Counted from the first letter of the stretch, positions 55,096-63,297 are shown. The stretch is 64,000 bases of DNA from SG8-41 sp963699525 (GCA_963699525.1 CAVOUI010000006.1:416009-480008); one strand, 5' to 3'. Translations and numbers: made by a program. Notes: generated by a model not told the origin, from the letters alone.

Positions 55096-56061
55096 GTGTG
55101 CGCGCCGGCGCTGTTCCTGGACGCGGCGCCGGGCATTGCCAGGGAATCGGCGGAGCTCGCCGCCTATCCCGTCAAGCCCATCCGCATCATCGTTGCCTAT
55201 CCCGCGGGGGCGGCGGACGACTTTTTCGCGCGCTCGCTCGGCGACGAGCTGGAAGCGTTCTACCACCAGCGCGTGATCATCGAGAACCGCACCGGCGCGG
55301 GCGGGCTGATCGGCAACACCCTGGTGTCGAGAGCGAGCGCCGACGGCTATACGCTCGGCATGGTCGGCGTCACGCGCCTCATCACCGAGCTCATGCGCGA
55401 GCCGCCGCCGTACCGGGCGCTCGCCGACATCGTCGGCGTCGCGCACGTTGCGTCGATCACCAACGTGCTGGCGGTGACGCCGACGATCCCGGTGCGCACG
55501 CCGCGGGAGTTCGCCACCTACATTCGAGTGCGCGGCGGCGAGCTCAACTACGCCTCGCTCGGCATCGGGTCGGCGTCGCATCTTGCCGGGGAGCTCTTCA
55601 CGCGCGCGCTCGGCACCGACGCGATGCACATCCCGTTCCGGAACCTGTCGGATTCCATCGTCGAGATGATGCTCGGCCGGGTGCATTACACCGTGCTCAC
55701 GCTGCCGGCGGTGCTGGCGCCGGTGCGCGAGGGACGGTTGCGCGCGCTCGCGGTGATGACGCCGCAGCGCAGCCCCGCGCTGCCGGAGGTGCCGGCGATC
55801 GGCGAGGTCGGGCTGCCGGAGGCGCAGTTCGACCGGTGGTCGGGCATCGTCGCGCCCCGGGGCACTCCGCGGCGCATCGTCGAGCAGCTGCACGGCGACA
55901 TCGTGCGCGGCCTGCGGAAGAGCGCGCTGCGCGAGCGCTTCGTGCGCCAGGGTGCGGAGTCCACCCCCGAGGGCACGCCGGACGGCTTCATGCGGCTCAT
56001 GCAGGAGGAGTACCTGCGCTATCAGGCGATCATCCGGGTCGGGGGCATCCGGCCCGAGTGA
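55096..56061 (+). CDS. Bug/TctC-family periplasmic solute-binding protein (3)
   Basis: Family motifs AAYPVKPIRIIVAYPAGAADDFF, VIIENRTGAGGLIG, YASLGIGSASHLAGELF and HIPFRNLSDS. Compared with the other two Bug genes the ligand loop carries AYPAGAADD, so specificity probably differs. The start is uncertain. The GTG at 55096 leaves only a short leader, while the upstream open frame (LLRLLSAGFLRAAVCAPALF, from about 55055) looks like a better signal peptide but has no usual start codon. Confidence 0.85.
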   Translation: MCAPALFLDAAPGIARESAELAAYPVKPIRIIVAYPAGAADDFFARSLGDELEAFYHQRVIIENRTGAGGLIGNTLVSRASADGYTLGMVGVTRLITELMREPPPYRALADIVGVAHVASITNVLAVTPTIPVRTPREFATYIRVRGGELNYASLGIGSASHLAGELFTRALGTDAMHIPFRNLSDSIVEMMLGRVHYTVLTLPAVLAPVREGRLRALAVMTPQRSPALPEVPAIGEVGLPEAQFDRWSGIVAPRGTPRRIVEQLHGDIVRGLRKSALRERFVRQGAESTPEGTPDGFMRLMQEEYLRYQAIIRVGGIRPE

Positions 56062-56071
56062 CGCGCGCCGG

Positions 56072-56597
56072 ATGAGTCCGCCATTCGCCATTCGCGCCGC
56101 GGACACGCGGGGACATGGCGCGCGCGCAGCAAATCTACGCCGTCCACGTGCTGCGCGGGACCGCCTCGTTCGAGGAAGAGCCGCCGGATCACGATGAGAT
56201 GTGCCGGCGGCGGGAGGCCGTGCTCGCCGCCGGTCTGCCGTATCTCGTGGCGCACCGGGACGGCGCGATCCTCGGTTTCGCCTACGCCACGCGCTATCGG
56301 CCGCGCAGCGCCTACCGCTACACGGCGGAGGACTCGGTCTACGTGGACCCCGCCGCCATCGGCGGGGGCATCGGGAAGGCGCTCCTCGGGCGGGTGCTGG
56401 AACTTTCGGCGGCGGCCGGCTATCGCGAGATGATCGCCATCATCGGCGACAGCGGCAACACCGCCTCGATCGGCCTGCACCGCGCGCTCGGCTTCCGGCA
56501 CGTCGGCACCTTCACGCACGTGGGGCTCAAGTTCGGGCGCTGGCTCGACACCGTGCTCATGCAGCGCTCGCTGATCGACCTCGGCCTCTCCGGATGA
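56072..56597 (+). CDS. GNAT acetyltransferase, phosphinothricin-acetyltransferase-like (one frameshift)
   Basis: Acetyl-CoA-dependent N-acetyltransferase of the Pat/Bar type. The start ATG 56072 gives MSPPFAIRAADTR; one extra G near 56107 then breaks the frame before DMARAQQIYAVHV. The rest matches the family: GTASFEEEPPDHDEM, GFAYATRYRPRSAYRYTAEDSVYV, the acetyl-CoA loop GGGIGKALL and GNTASIGLHRALGFRHVG. About 174 residues. The substrate is unknown; detoxification of an amine or amino-acid analogue is the usual role. Confidence 0.85.
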
Positions 56598-56610
56598 GAC
56601 GCGCCGCGCG

Positions 56611-57135
56611 TCAGGCAGCGGCCGGCGCGAGCTGCTTCCTGGGTCTGCCGCGGCCGCGATGGCGCGGGCGGAGAGCGGGCGCGACCGCGTAGGCGGGAAC
56701 GGGCTCGCGCACGCCGTGCGTGAACGGGCTGTGCACCGTCACGCCGCCGTATTGCGCGCCGTCCTGAAGATCTTCGGTCAGCAGCAGCGCGCAGCCCTGC
56801 AACTGCGCCGCGGCCACCACCATGCTGTCCCACCAGGAGAGGCGCCAGCGCTGCTCGATTTCCCGCGCCCGCGCGAGCAGCATTGCGTCGATGGGCTGGG
56901 GGTCCCACGCGAGGATAGAGCTGACTTCCTGCCAGGCGTCCTCCGGGGCGACGCGAGCCGCGAGCTTGCGGGTGACGGTCACGTAGAACTCGGACAGGAC
57001 CTGCGTGCTCGTCCGCCCAAGACCTTCGCGCCAGAGGACCCCGAGCCACTCGCGCGCGCGTTGCTGCTTGAGCGGCTCGTCGGGATCGCGCGCGTAGATC
57101 AGGACGTTGGCGTCGACAAAGCACCGGACGGTCAT
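56611..57135 (-). CDS. PIN-domain toxin of a VapBC-type module
   Basis: A 174-residue PIN-domain ribonuclease. The four acidic residues are D8 (FVDANVLIYA), E49 (LSEFYV), D103 (WWDSMV) and D122 (EDLQDG). Residues 155-174 form a basic Arg/Pro/Gly tail (RPRHRGRGRPRK) not usual in VapC and AT-hook-like. The ATG overlaps the upstream antitoxin stop by four bases, the classic antitoxin-toxin order. Confidence 0.88.
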   Translation of the reverse strand: MTVRCFVDANVLIYARDPDEPLKQQRAREWLGVLWREGLGRTSTQVLSEFYVTVTRKLAARVAPEDAWQEVSSILAWDPQPIDAMLLARAREIEQRWRLSWWDSMVVAAAQLQGCALLLTEDLQDGAQYGGVTVHSPFTHGVREPVPAYAVAPALRPRHRGRGRPRKQLAPAAA

Positions 57136-57425
57136 GGATCGACTCGCGGGACCGGTATCGGTGGGCCGGGCGCCTGCTCCTGCGAGCGCAGTGCAGCCCG
57201 ATCGTGCAGCTCTTCTCGTGTGGGGAGGCGCTCGCCCGGCTGCATGCGAATGACCAGCGTGCTGCTGAAGTAGCGCTGCATCGCTTCTTCGTACTCGCGC
57301 GCGTGGCGAATGTCCCTCTGCACGAGCTCGCCGACGTAGCGCGAGAGGCTCATGTCGCGCTCCGCCGCCTGGATGCGGGCGCGTCGCGCCGTTTCCTCAT
57401 CGAGGGTGATGGTAATGTTCTTCAT
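57132..57425 (-). CDS. Ribbon-helix-helix-type antitoxin
   Basis: A 97-residue partner of the PIN toxin. The N-terminus ITITLDEETARRARIQAAE and MSLSRYVGELVQRDI fits a ribbon-helix-helix DNA-binding domain (residues 1-45). The C-terminal part with EEAMQRYFSS and a Pro-rich end probably wraps the toxin. It is first in the operon and is expected to repress the AT-rich promoter just upstream (57458-57486). Confidence 0.82.
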   Translation of the reverse strand: MKNITITLDEETARRARIQAAERDMSLSRYVGELVQRDIRHAREYEEAMQRYFSSTLVIRMQPGERLPTREELHDRAALRSQEQAPGPPIPVPRVDP

Positions 57426-57457
57426 GGCTCCAGGATGTCCATGATTTCACGCATTAA

Positions 57458-57486
57458 AATATAACACGTATTGAGTGTAATTAAAA
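57458..57486 (-). promoter_or_regulatory. Promoter/operator of the VapBC-type pair
   Basis: On the minus strand TTTTAA (57486-57481) and TATATT (57463-57458) are 17 bp apart. An imperfect dyad fills the spacer: TAACAC (57462-57467) against GTGTAA (57475-57480), seven bases between. This AT-rich patch stands out in a GC-rich window and is a likely site for autorepression. Confidence 0.6.
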
Positions 57487-57547
57487 GACCCGGGCAGTCT
57501 TCCGTGGCAAGTGCAGGAAAATACGACGGTTTTGGCGGAGCAGGTGC

Positions 57548-58084
57548 TTACTGCGGGTGCGGCTTCACGCCCAGTGTCCGGGCAAACGCCTGCATGCCGT
57601 AGTGAAAGGCGATGAAGGCGCCGAGCTCCATGATCTGCGCCTCCGTGTAGTGGCGCTTGCCCTCGGCGTAGAACGCGGCGTCGATCTTCTCGGGGTTCAA
57701 GTACATCTCGCGCGCGTAGCGCAGCGCCCATTTCTCCGCGGCGGTGAACCGCGGATCCTGCTCGAACTTTCCCGATCCCGCCGCGATCCGGTTTTCGTCG
57801 AGCCCTTCCCGCTGTGCCCGCGCGGAGCGCAGGCCGCCGAAATAGGGATCGCCCGCGGTCCGGGCGAGCTGGACGCGGATGATCTCCTTCAGCCGGTGAT
57901 CGACGTTGCCCTCGGTGTGCGAGTAGAGCAGGGCGCGGAGCAGCGCCTTCGCATGGATCGGCGCGCGCGCGAGGATGCGGGAGAAGAGCGCGTCCGGAAC
58001 GCCGAGCTCCTCGCCGCGCCGGATCAGCTCGCGCAGCTCCGGATCGCGGATTTCCTCAGGCTTCAGGGGCGCGATATGCGGCAT
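57548..58084 (-). CDS. Carboxymuconolactone-decarboxylase-family protein without redox cysteines
   Basis: A 178-residue AhpD-fold protein. The family core is seen as HRLKEIIRVQLARTAGDPYFGGLRSARAQREGLDENRI; the CxxC positions of redox-active relatives are D and F here (DPYF). The second half has YAREMYLNPEKIDAAFYAEGKRHYTEAQIMELGAFIAFHYGMQ. It is the paralogue of the next gene, which carries C and an in-frame TGA at those positions. The activity is probably not thiol-based; the role is unknown. Confidence 0.85.
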   Translation of the reverse strand: MPHIAPLKPEEIRDPELRELIRRGEELGVPDALFSRILARAPIHAKALLRALLYSHTEGNVDHRLKEIIRVQLARTAGDPYFGGLRSARAQREGLDENRIAAGSGKFEQDPRFTAAEKWALRYAREMYLNPEKIDAAFYAEGKRHYTEAQIMELGAFIAFHYGMQAFARTLGVKPHPQ

Positions 58085-58094
58085 GGTCGAACTT

Positions 58095-58129
58095 GAGGGA
58101 TGAGGGATGAGGGATGAGGAATGAGGGGG
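58095..58129 (+). repeat. Heptamer array GAGGGAT between two CMD-family genes
   Basis: Three perfect GAGGGAT units (58095-58115), a GAGGAAT and a degenerate GAGGGGG. It is the same unit as in uvrA at 30535. Noncoding here, between the stop of one gene and the start of the next. Confidence 0.8.
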
Positions 58130-58133
58130 GCTG

Positions 58134-58751
58134 TCACTTCGTGACGCCGGCGAGCGAGGCGGGCGCCGCGCCGTAGATCCGCGCCGACTCTTCCTGGCTC
58201 ACCAAGCGTCCGTCGGGCGCGAACATCGGGTAGAACTTGAGCGTCCCGAAGAACGTGTGGTAGCCGATGTTGAAGCCGATGAAGGCGCCGAGCTCGACGA
58301 TCTCCTCCTCGGAGTAGTGCCGGCGCAGCTCGTCGTAGAACGCGGCGTCGATCCGGTCCGGGTTGAGCGCCATCAGCTCGCTGTAGCGGAGCGCGAGCTT
58401 TTCGGCCTCGGTGAAGCGCGGGCTCGTCGCGTAGTCGGCGATGCCCTCGTCGATATCGTCCTCGGTGAGACCCTGCCGCTTCGCCGAAGCGGACCGGACG
58501 TTTCCTCAGTAAACGCAGGAGGCCATGCGGGAGAGCTGCACCCGGATGATCTCCTTCAGCTTGTGGCTGATGCGCCCGACGTTGAAGAGCGTGTCCCACG
58601 CGACGAACATCGCCTCGCACAGCTCGATGTTGTGGCCCATCATCGCGTGAAAGCCCGGGTCGGGCGCGCGATGCTGCAGGCACTTGTCGATGTAGGGCCG
58701 GAGCCGGGTCTTTCTCAGCTCCTCGATATCGAGCATGGTGATGTTCGGCAT
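58134..58751 (-). CDS. AhpD/CMD-like candidate selenoprotein (in-frame TGA at codon 82)
   Basis: The frame from ATG 58751 to the TAA-type end at 58134 is continuous, about 205 residues, except for one TGA at 58508-58506. Before it: HKLKEIIRVQLSRMASCVY. After it: GNVRSASAKRQGLTEDDI and ALRYSELMALNPDRIDAAFYDELRRHYSEEEIVELGAFIGFN. Relatives have CxYC here, so C79-V-Y-U82 would be a Cys/Sec pair replacing CxxC. The hairpin at 58476-58492 lies 20 nt after the TGA. The alternative is a single-base nonsense change of TGC/TGT, or an error. TGA is a normal stop elsewhere in the window. Confidence 0.8.
58475..58494 (-). promoter_or_regulatory. Candidate bacterial SECIS hairpin (CMD-like gene)
   Basis: After the TGA come 13 nt, then a 7-bp perfect stem CCGCTTC (58492-58486) and GAAGCGG (58482-58476) with loop GGC, so the loop G is preceded by 20 nt. 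Below the helix G (58494) can pair with C (58475) past a bulged U (58493). This matches the E. coli fdhF plan: bulged U, short helix, G in the loop. Confidence 0.65.
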
Positions 58752-59021
58752 GGCGGACAGTCTATCAAACCTCGCGTAGACTCCCCGATGCGCGCGGTAG
58801 GGCGCGTGCCCACCGCGGAGCGGACATGCTGACGAATTCGGGCAGTTGAACTCGCAGCAATCCAATGCGCTCGATGACCTGGCGCGGTGGCGCTGCCGTC
58901 CTCGCACGGGATGTACGCGACCTGCCGGTGCCACTGCGCAGCATGGAGGTCAGCCCGGCCCGAGAGAGCCGCAGCGTGCCAGCAGTCAGTGCGCGTTGCG
59001 ATTCACCCCGGAGGACAAGCG

Positions 59022-59633
59022 ATGCTTCGCATATACGGCTCCGTCAGATCCCGCGGCATCCGCGTGCTGTGGATGGCGGGGGAGCTCGGGCTCACCTACG
59101 ACCACAAGGACTGGCTGCCGCGCTCGCCGGAGACGCGGACGCCGGAATACCTGGCGCTGAACCCCAACGGCCGCGTGCCGACGATCGACGACGACGGCTT
59201 CATCCTCTCGGAGTCGATGGCGATCAACTTCTACCTGGCGAAGAAGCACAAGAGCGCGCTCTACCCCGCCGATCCGAAGAACGAGGCGCGGGCGCTCCAG
59301 TGGAGCCTGTGGGAAACCGACCGCCTCGATCGCCAGATCGTGAACTACTGCAGGCACACCCGGGACCTGCCCGAAGCCGAGCGCAAGCCGGCGGTCGCCG
59401 AGGAGGCGTGGAAGGAGGTCGAGGCGGCGTTCGGGGTGCTCGAGACCGCGCTGTCGAGGTCGCAGTGGCTTGCCGGCCCGGCGTTCTCGGTGGGTGACCT
59501 CAACGTCGCGGCGGCGCTCTACCGCGCGCTTTCGCTCGACCTCGGCAAGTGGCCGCACCTCGATGCGTGGCTCAAGCGCTGCTGGGAGCGGGCGCCGGCG
59601 AAGAAGGTGCGCGCGCTGCGCGAGGCGAAGTAG
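59022..59633 (+). CDS. Glutathione S-transferase
   Basis: A 203-residue cytosolic GST. The thioredoxin-fold N-terminal domain (residues 1-80) has YGSVRSRGIRVLWMAGELGL and the glutathione-binding PxIDDDGFILSESMAI. The helical C-terminal domain contains LAGPAFSVGDLNVAAALYR, the N-capping box. GGAGG lies before the ATG at 59022; the longer open frame upstream is not used. It sits between the two TGA-containing redox genes. A degenerate copy of its 3' end occurs at 63457-63519. Confidence 0.9.
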   Translation: MLRIYGSVRSRGIRVLWMAGELGLTYDHKDWLPRSPETRTPEYLALNPNGRVPTIDDDGFILSESMAINFYLAKKHKSALYPADPKNEARALQWSLWETDRLDRQIVNYCRHTRDLPEAERKPAVAEEAWKEVEAAFGVLETALSRSQWLAGPAFSVGDLNVAAALYRALSLDLGKWPHLDAWLKRCWERAPAKKVRALREAK

Positions 59634-59665
59634 CACGGGGATGACGGATGAAAGGAGAACCCACG

Positions 59666-60242
59666 ATGGCGAAACCTCTCGGTAACGAAGACCTGTCCAG
59701 CAAGCCCGGCGAGCGCGTGATCGACAAGCCGGATCTGCCGCCGGGCGGGATCACGAACGAGAACGACGTGCACACCGAAGTCGTCGCCGGCGAGATGCAC
59801 CTCAAGCGCGGCACCATGGGCAAGTTCGAGGTGTTCAGCGACGAGCACCCGCGCATCGGCGGCACCGACCGCTATCCCTCGCCGTTGACCTACCTCGCGA
59901 TGGCGATCGGCTTCTGACTGCTCACCCAGGTTGCGCGGTACGCGCACATGATGAAGATGAAGGTGAGCGGCGCGAAGTGCCGCGTCGTCCTGCGCAAGCA
60001 TCTCGGCGGCTCGGTGCTGAAAGGCACGGTGTTCAACCGCTGGGAGAGCGTGACCACCGATCTCAAGTTTCGAGAGCGAAGAGCGCGAGGATCGGCTCGA
60101 GCATCTCGTCCGGAACGCCAAGGCGGGTTGCTTCGCCGAGGGCCTGATCACGCAGCAGGTGCCGTTGCACAGCCGCATCGAGGTGAACGGCAAGCCGCTG
60201 CTTTTGCGGCCCGACGCTCCTCAAGTCTCGCCCCGGGGATAG
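59666..60242 (+). CDS. OsmC-like candidate selenoprotein (in-frame TGA at codon 84; one frameshift)
   Basis: OsmC/Ohr-type peroxide reductase. The frame from ATG 59666 (GGAG upstream) gives GGTDRYPSPLTYLAMAIGF, then TGA at 59915-59917 exactly at the peroxidatic Cys, then LLTQVARYAHMMKMKVSGAKCRV. Relatives read GFCLLTQ at this point. One extra T at 60068-60070 breaks the frame later; corrected it continues FESEEREDRLEHLVRNAKAGCFAEGLI, including the second conserved Cys, and ends at a TAG (60240-60242). A SECIS-like hairpin at 59930-59947 follows the TGA. Alternatives: nonsense mutation or sequencing error. Confidence 0.82.
59930..59947 (+). promoter_or_regulatory. Candidate bacterial SECIS hairpin (OsmC-like gene)
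   Basis: Six-bp stem TGCGCG (59932-59937) and CGCGCA (59941-59946), loop GTA; 20 nt separate the TGA from the loop. G (59930) pairs with C (59947) across a bulged U (59931), the 14th base after TGA, the same position as U17 in E. coli fdhF. The sequence GGUUGC also matches that element. Confidence 0.75.
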
Positions 60243-60290
60243 CTGGTTATCGTGGCATAGCGGGCCCGGAATGGAAGCTGGCCGGACGAC

Positions 60291-61139
60291 CTAGATTTTC
60301 ACGTCCGCGGCGGTCACGTCGCCGGTATAGACGTAGCCAGTCTCCTCGACGCTGCCGGCTCCGACGTAGATGCCGATCACCTCGAGCGGCTCGGTCTTGC
60401 TCAGGTTGTGCATGAAGTGCTCGACGCCCTTCGGGATGTAATGCACGTGGCCGCCGCGCACCTCGGCGCGGTCGGGCCCGGCTCCCGCGAGGCCGTGGCC
60501 GCGGATGACGTAGTAGAGCTCCTCGCAGTTCTCGTGCCGGTGCTTCTTGTGCACGGCGCCCGGCATGAATTTCGCCCAGAAGAGGGTGGTGGGACTGCCG
60601 TTGTGGCGGCCGATCGGCATGCGGAAGTCGGTGATGCTCCAGCCGTCCTTCGCGTTCATCCGAGCGGGCTTTACTTCATCTATATGTACGAGGATGCCGT
60701 CGCTGAATTTGTCGCGGCGGGGCATCCCGAGGTCCGCTTCGCCCACGTGGCCGCGGAATTCGTAGCCGGTGTTCTCGACGCTTGACGCGCCGTCATAGAA
60801 GCCGACGACGAGCGCCTCCTCGTCCTTCGTCTCGTTGTAGAAGAAATGCTCCATTCCCTTCGGCATCAGGCGGCAGTGGCCCGCGCGCACGACGCTGCGC
60901 TCGTTCCCGAGGCCGACGACGCCATGACCCTTCAGGTAGACGGCAATCTCGTTGCAATTGCGGTGCAGGTGCTTGGCATGCGTGGAGCCGGGCCGGAAGA
61001 TCGAGTGGAAGAGGGTGGTGGAGCTGCCGTTGCGGCCCGAGATCGGAAGCCGGAACTCGGAGATCGCCCAGCCCTCGCCCTGCTTCATGTTCTCGGGATG
61101 GACGTCGTCGACGTGGACCAGGGGATACATGAGTCCCAT
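60291..61139 (-). CDS. Bicupin protein
   Basis: A 282-residue protein with two cupin barrels. Cupin 1: HAKHLHRNCNEIAVYLKGHG and LMPKGMEHFF. Cupin 2: HKKHRHENCEELYYVIRGHG and YIPKGVEHFM; the His/His/Glu plus late His pattern suggests a bound metal in both. The two halves are similar in sequence, so this is an internal duplication. It could be a dioxygenase or isomerase. It starts 5 nt after the LigB-like gene stop, so the two form an operon. Confidence 0.88.
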   Translation of the reverse strand: MGLMYPLVHVDDVHPENMKQGEGWAISEFRLPISGRNGSSTTLFHSIFRPGSTHAKHLHRNCNEIAVYLKGHGVVGLGNERSVVRAGHCRLMPKGMEHFFYNETKDEEALVVGFYDGASSVENTGYEFRGHVGEADLGMPRRDKFSDGILVHIDEVKPARMNAKDGWSITDFRMPIGRHNGSPTTLFWAKFMPGAVHKKHRHENCEELYYVIRGHGLAGAGPDRAEVRGGHVHYIPKGVEHFMHNLSKTEPLEVIGIYVGAGSVEETGYVYTGDVTAADVKI

Positions 61140-61144
61140 GGGTC

Positions 61145-62225
61145 TTACGGCTTGTGATTCGGCCGGAACACCGCGAAAACCTTGTCGGAGTTCGTGATCC
61201 AGGACTCGAGGAACACCGACTCGTCCGGCGCCCGGCGGCCGAGCGCGTGCATGGCGCCGGCAAGGCAGAACCAGTTCAGGAGCTCGTGGTGCCCGCGGTC
61301 CTCCGCTTCCTCGATCGTGGTGTTGCGCCAGAGCTCCCAGTTGCCTTTCCGGAATGCCTCGTAGTAGCGCTTGTCCGACTCGACGTCGGGGAACATCAAA
61401 CCGTTCTTCTTCACCAGGAACGAATGGCTCCAGCTCGAGGAGGCGATGATCGCAACGCGCCACGGGCTCGCCTGCAGCGCGCGCCCGATCGTGGCTCCCC
61501 ACCTGGAAGCAGCGCCAGGGCTGCGGCGCGGGCGGGTCGAGGTCGCTCTCCTCCGCCCGCATCAGCGGCGCCGCCTTGGTCGGACTCAGCGGCACGCCGC
61601 GCGCGCCGATCAGCCAGCGCCCGTACGCGTTCACCGCGAAAGGCACGACCGGGTACGGGAAGCCCTTGCGGTCGTAATCGAGGTAAAGGATGGAATTGGC
61701 GAACGCGTGGCCGAGCGCGTGGTGCAACGGCTGGTAGGCGTAGGCGATGTCCACGCCTTCACTGAGCAGCGCCGTCGCCAGGTATTTGCCGCCGACTCGG
61801 TGGCCGCGCACGGTGAAGGTCTTATCCTCGGGCTCGTCCCACGCGTTGGGGCCGCGATGGTGGCCCTTCCACGGCTGGAAGCTCATGGAATCGTAGGCGA
61901 GGACGGAAAAGGCGGGAACGCAATCCTCACGGAAGTTCTCGTACTGGTCGTCGCCCCAGATCAGCACGAAATCCGGCTTGAAGGCGTCGAGCTCGGCGCG
62001 GATCTTGCGCAGGTTCTCGATGAGATCGCGGCGATGCCGCTCGGAATGGGCGAGCCCCTCGTCGGTCCCCCATTGCTCGCGCATGGCGGGCGGCCAGTTC
62101 TCCGGCGAGCGCAGGCGCTCGGGGAGCTCGCGGTCCTCCAGGCACGCCTTGATGCGCCGGCTCATGTTGGCCTTGTACGAAAGGTTCGGGTAGTGCGTCA
62201 TGCCGAGGCCGAGTATCTGGCCCAT
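61145..62225 (-). CDS. LigB-like class III extradiol ring-cleavage dioxygenase (one frameshift)
   Basis: About 360 residues. GLGMTHYPNL supplies the N-terminal His/Asp region; LIWGDDQYENF, QPLHHALGHAFANSILYLDY and IASSSWSHSFLVKK are the conserved strands. One extra base in the CCCC at 61497-61500 moves the frame (minus strand GTGGGGAGCC); corrected it reads CFQVGATIGRALQASPWR, then the SSSWSHSF strand, then FPDVESDKRYYEAFRKGNW and the end at 61145. Probably opens a catechol-like ring using non-heme iron. It shares an operon with the bicupin gene. Confidence 0.85.
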
Positions 62226-62346
62226 GGGGGTGCTCCTCGCGAAGGGGTTCCCGGAGATCGGATGATTCTACGGCGTGCGGGGCGTTCCGGACAGCGGCGG
62301 CGGGGGGACGCTCGGCGACCTCGCGCTACCGAAGCAGGCGAGGTCG

Positions 62347-63297
62347 CTAGATCCAGATGCGCGCGAGCAGATAGATCGAGGCGAAGAAGACGGCCAGGTG
62401 TATCAATGCGAGCCACCGGTAGCGCCGGGCAGGTGATCTCCGGTCTGCGCTGAGAACGAGGAAGGGTCTTCCATCCGGCGACGGGCCGAGGGTATGCACC
62501 CCCCCTTGGGCGGCGTAGCGCTGTTCCGCGTCGCGCCGCAACGCCTCGCGCGCCGCCGCAACTTCCGCGCGATCGACCTTCCCGTCGCCGTCGGCGTCGT
62601 AGCGGGTCACGTAATCCTTCGTGTCGCGCTCGTGCGCGGCGATCGTGTGCCCGGCTTGAACGAGGAGGTAGCGCTCCGCGTCCTGGCCTCCCGAGGAGAA
62701 ATATCCGACAGCATGGACGGGGTCTCCGACGCGGATGCTCCACTCCTGATACTCGATGTCCTCCTTCACCCACGACTGGCAGCTGTCACAGACCACCTCC
62801 GCCTGCCCGGGGTCGACCAGGCACTCGCCAGTCCTGTCGCGCAGCACGAAGGGCACGCTGCGTGAGCCGAAATCGGCCACCCTTTTCTCACTCGAATCAG
62901 TCGCGTCAGTCACGACGAATCGGTACCAAACGCACGGAATGTAAGTCAGCCGTCCCGTGAGCGTATTGCCGGCCGAGGGCGCAGCGATGCCGCGCAGCTC
63001 GACGTAGCCCTGGGCGGCCGCGGCGATCGTGGACGTCGGAACATCCTCGATCACGCGCTTGCGGCGGTACGCCATTAGCCAGAACAGGAACGAGCTTGCC
63101 GCGAGGAGCAGCACCATCCAGGGCCAGGGGTTGAATGTAGTTCCGAGCTTGAGCTCGACCCAGATGATTCCACCGAAGAACCCCAGGGCGAACAGCGCCA
63201 CGTACACGGAGAACGCGATCACCCCCGCCCAGTCGCGCTGCCCCACGGGCGTGACGCGCGCGCGAAGATCGCTCTTCCGTTCCGGAGTCTCCGTCAA
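62347..63297 (-). CDS. Membrane protein with GIDE domain and EF-hand
   Basis: A 316-residue protein. Two N-terminal membrane helices (about residues 26-50 and 58-75) are followed by a GIDE-type beta domain (TSTIAAAAQGYVELRGIA, GNTLTGRLTYIPCVWYRF), similar to the non-catalytic domain of eukaryotic mitochondrial E3 ligases. A single EF-hand loop, DADGDGKVDRAE, could bind calcium. A last helix (LALIHLAVFFASIYLL) ends the chain. The function is unknown; calcium-responsive membrane scaffold is a guess. Confidence 0.8.
   Translation of the reverse strand: MTETPERKSDLRARVTPVGQRDWAGVIAFSVYVALFALGFFGGIIWVELKLGTTFNPWPWMVLLLAASSFLFWLMAYRRKRVIEDVPTSTIAAAAQGYVELRGIAAPSAGNTLTGRLTYIPCVWYRFVVTDATDSSEKRVADFGSRSVPFVLRDRTGECLVDPGQAEVVCDSCQSWVKEDIEYQEWSIRVGDPVHAVGYFSSGGQDAERYLLVQAGHTIAAHERDTKDYVTRYDADGDGKVDRAEVAAAREALRRDAEQRYAAQGGVHTLGPSPDGRPFLVLSADRRSPARRYRWLALIHLAVFFASIYLLARIWI

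Noticed and set aside
58095..58129. CRISPR array
   Set aside because: Units are 7 bp in direct tandem with no spacers; a microsatellite, not repeat-spacer DNA.
58134..60242. Genome-wide reassignment of TGA to an amino acid
   Set aside because: TGA ends many intact genes here (pstS, arsM, arsC2, pstC), so it is a normal stop.
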